From assembly GCA_036785325.1 (NCBI GenBank), contig JAXIVH010000017.1, forward strand, positions 889,821 to 953,820: a stretch of DNA of 64,000 nt, written 5' to 3'. The translations under genes were made by a program, and so were the position numbers. The notes under the pieces were generated by a model that was not told the DNA's origin, made no database searches, and was given only the letters and a program-made list of their open reading frames with translations. The stretch comes from Urophycis tenuis (Eukaryota > Chordata > Actinopteri > Gadiformes > Phycidae). This document shows positions 40,490 to 64,000 of this stretch, one piece after another. Position 1 is the first letter of the stretch, and each line of letters starts with the position of its first letter.

Positions 40490-42395
40490 GAGCGCAGCAG
40501 CCTTCGTTTGAGTGCACATATTCACGGTGTGGGTTCGGTTTTCACTGACGAGTAGAAAATGTTTAGCAAGTATCACTGGCTAAATGTAATGACAGCGTTT
40601 GAAGCAAATTATCGAGAAGCAACTTGAGTAAAAATGTAGTTCAAATGCGTCGATGCACCATGTACTGATGAACATACACAGCATTCACATCCTGTAGTTT
40701 CCAGTCGGCCAATGTTTACAGTTGCACACTTCCGTTAATGACTGGATTGTGGCCGTTGTAGTTTTATCCATAGATATACACCTGGTTGTCTTCTGTGTAT
40801 ATCTATGGTTTTATCGTTATGAATCCCATACAAGTCGTACACGATAACAATTTTATTTTTGAAGGTACAAAATACACAGTGAACACAGATTGGACAGCAT
40901 ATAAATGAACATTTTCGGACAAAAAAATACATGAAATGCGAAAACATGTTTGTATTTTCTTCTGCTAATTAAATGTCTCCCCCCTCCGTTTGATTTGTAA
41001 ACTGAAACTGAAAGGTTAGTATAAAGCATAATAAAAAAAAAAGTCAGAGCCTGAAATTCTGTTCATATGCAGGCGTTTTGCTCATCACATTCTCACATTC
41101 TTGATCAGATCACAAATATTCAGTGTTTCGGATGAATAAAAAAGAAATACAAAAACAAAAATACACAAATCTATTATATCATCTACATTGTGGCGATCAG
41201 CCTGCTTAAATGTTCACAAAAATACCATGGAAACACATTTGTCATGTGATGAAATGTAAATGTGCCACAAAGTGCTATTCTCAAGTGTAAAAGTATATAG
41301 ATTTTTTTTTAAAGTATTTTTTATCATTACACGACTTTGATGAACACTCGACTTTGATTGATCAATCCCGGCGTTCTGCAGTCTGTTATTTCTGAACAGC
41401 GGCCGTGGATGACAGAGCGTTGCTGTGGACGCTACGTTCAGCCTTCTAATCTGACGGACATATCCGCGCTAATGTCTTTTATTAGCGAAAGCAATTAATC
41501 ATTTTGAAGTCAATACAATATTTTTTTGTTTTTATATTTTGAGACAAATGATTGTTCTCTTTAGGAAGTAGCCGCGTAATAAGGAGGTTAATTGTACAGC
41601 AAGCCGTTCACACCGGTGAAATAGATGTGTTGTTATGCAGGACCCTGTTGCCAAACGGCGACATGCGCTACGTCATCCTTTACATAACGTGTCCCAAAGG
41701 TAAGTAACATTCTCAACAACAACAAAAAACATGCACATTTTAGACTTGGTTTCCGGCAGAAAATCACAAAAACAAAAACACATTATTAAAAGCCTCCTAT
41801 TTCAACAAGTGGAATGGGTTTTTCTTTCTCTCTTTTAACAGATAGAGTGAGATTTACACAGGAAGGTATGGGGAAGAGAGAGGGGAAGACCCGCAGCAAA
41901 TGACTGCTGTAAGAGCTGAGCCTTTATGGTACGTGCTCTTCTCAGTGAGCCCCTCAACAGGTGGAATGTTGATTAGTCATTACAAGCCAATTGCAAAAAT
42001 CTATGCTCTTGTGACATCACAAATGCCTGGGTGGCCATGCCATACCCATTTCACCCATGTCACAAACAACTACATTTCCCAAACGCCAACGCACCTGGTT
42101 GTAAAATAAGGAGCCCATGAATACATTTGACTTCAATCCGGACACGGAAACACAAAAATCTACACAGGCTTTTAAGGCCTCAGTATACTTCAAACAAAAT
42201 CTAGATTGGTGTGTTCGCACAGGCTGTTGAACCACCGGCATACACTACGATTCCGACAGTATAGTATAGTCAGACAGACAGTACAATATAGTCCCATGCG
42301 ATTTGCGGGCTGTCGGCATAACGAAATGAGGGAGTGAAAAAGGTTGAAATGTTGTTTTAGCGCATTGGGGGGGGGGGCTTTTACTGTGAAAGCCA
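40490..42395. other. Intergenic region between entpd8 and phpt1
   Basis: No exon found. Contains a 14-bp-arm hairpin at 40768-40781/40795-40808 (CCATAGATATACAC), AT-rich sequence to about 41850, and the entpd8 3' untranslated side near 42360-42395 (a G run and CTTTTACTG). The phpt1 promoter should lie between about 40490 and 41000. Confidence 0.45.
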
Positions 42396-63308
<20,913 letters not shown>

Positions 63309-63309
63309 C

Positions 63310-63519
<210 letters not shown>

Positions 63520-63536
63520 GGTGACACATACAGACA

Positions 63537-63560
<24 letters not shown>

Positions 63561-63567
<7 letters not shown>

Positions 63568-64000
63568 TCAAAGAAAGATTACATACATTTTGAATGTAGT
63601 CCAACAGTTAGGGTGTGGGTTGGAAGCCCAATATCCACAATCTACCTGAAGGCATACTTGAGCAAGGTGTAATGTGTATACATGGTAACATAGCAAAGAG
63701 TTAAAGGTACGGTGTGTAGAATAGTGTTACCGTTAACGGAATTAGTTGGCAATCTGCAGTGGTTGGTCCAAATCAACCCCTGTGCTAAACAGGTTGAACT
63801 GAAGCCATCACACGGTATCATAGACTTGGTTGTGATTCCCAGCTGAGAGGTTGTGGGTTGGAATCCTGACATCTGCACTCTGCCTGCAGGCCCCGTGAGC
63901 AAGGTGCCCTAACCCCCTACCAGCTCGTTATATTTCCGAACATATTTCAATAAACGCTAAATCATAAAACAATAGTTCAAATTCATGACAAACTGGCAAG
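63561..64000. other. Window edge, SINE-like fragments only
   Basis: Two decayed tRNA-SINE-like pieces (GTGGGTTGGAAGCCCAATAT at about 63615 and TTGTGGGTTGGAATCCTGAC at about 63850, each followed by CTGCC(T/A)G..GAGCAAGGTG). The missing first entpd8 exon was not found here. Confidence 0.4.

Overview
The window looks like nuclear DNA of a ray-finned (teleost) fish. The evidence is vertebrate-type split genes with GT-AG introns, very dense microsatellites, tRNA-derived SINEs with an L2-like 3' tail, L2/Maui-type LINE pieces, and hAT, Tc1/mariner and Harbinger-type DNA transposons. There is one 200-N assembly gap (24483-24682). Nothing suggests a bacterial, plasmid or phage origin, so operons, ribosome binding sites and CRISPR arrays do not apply.

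All recognisable host genes lie on the minus strand, so transcription runs from high to low coordinates. In order they are: entpd8-like ectonucleotidase (42396-63308, 8 exons seen; the N-terminal exon is outside the window); phpt1 protein-histidine phosphatase (39320-40489, 3 exons, complete); mamdc4-like MAM/LDL-receptor-A membrane glycoprotein (20703-38134, 23 exons seen, several lost in the N gap); a possible two-exon gene for a small basic secreted peptide (16826-17430, unknown); a complete six-exon glutamine synthetase (5715-10655, 371 aa); and the first coding exon of an arrdc1-like alpha-arrestin gene (3409-3526). PHPT1-MAMDC4 with ENTPD8 and ARRDC1 recalls human 9q34.3. Glutamine synthetase inside this block is unexpected compared with human GLUL on 1q.

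By region: 1-3408 has no recognised exon; 3.5-5.5 kb holds the arrdc1 5' exon, a long CT tract, a CRE-like site and decayed hAT elements; 5.7-10.7 kb is glutamine synthetase; 11-16.8 kb is repeats, including a 45-bp minisatellite whose 371-codon open frame is an artefact; 16.8-20.7 kb holds the candidate peptide gene and a 0.9-kb fold-back element flanked by TTAA; 20.7-38.1 kb is mamdc4, whose introns carry a 46-bp minisatellite and many microsatellites; 39.3-40.5 kb is phpt1; 42.4-63.3 kb is entpd8.

The 16-kb entpd8 intron between 45731 and 61773 is a stack of nested transposons. A Tc1/mariner element (TA duplications) contains a short hAT-like element and a 5.1-kb hAT element with 8-bp duplications. 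The hAT element contains a 1.3-kb hAT-like element, which contains a further inverted-repeat element. Next to it an L2 LINE is split by another hAT, itself invaded by Harbinger-type and TG...CA-ended elements. The host genes share no obvious pathway: nucleotide hydrolysis at the cell surface, histidine dephosphorylation, endosomal membrane trafficking and glutamine synthesis. They are neighbours by synteny, not a functional cluster.
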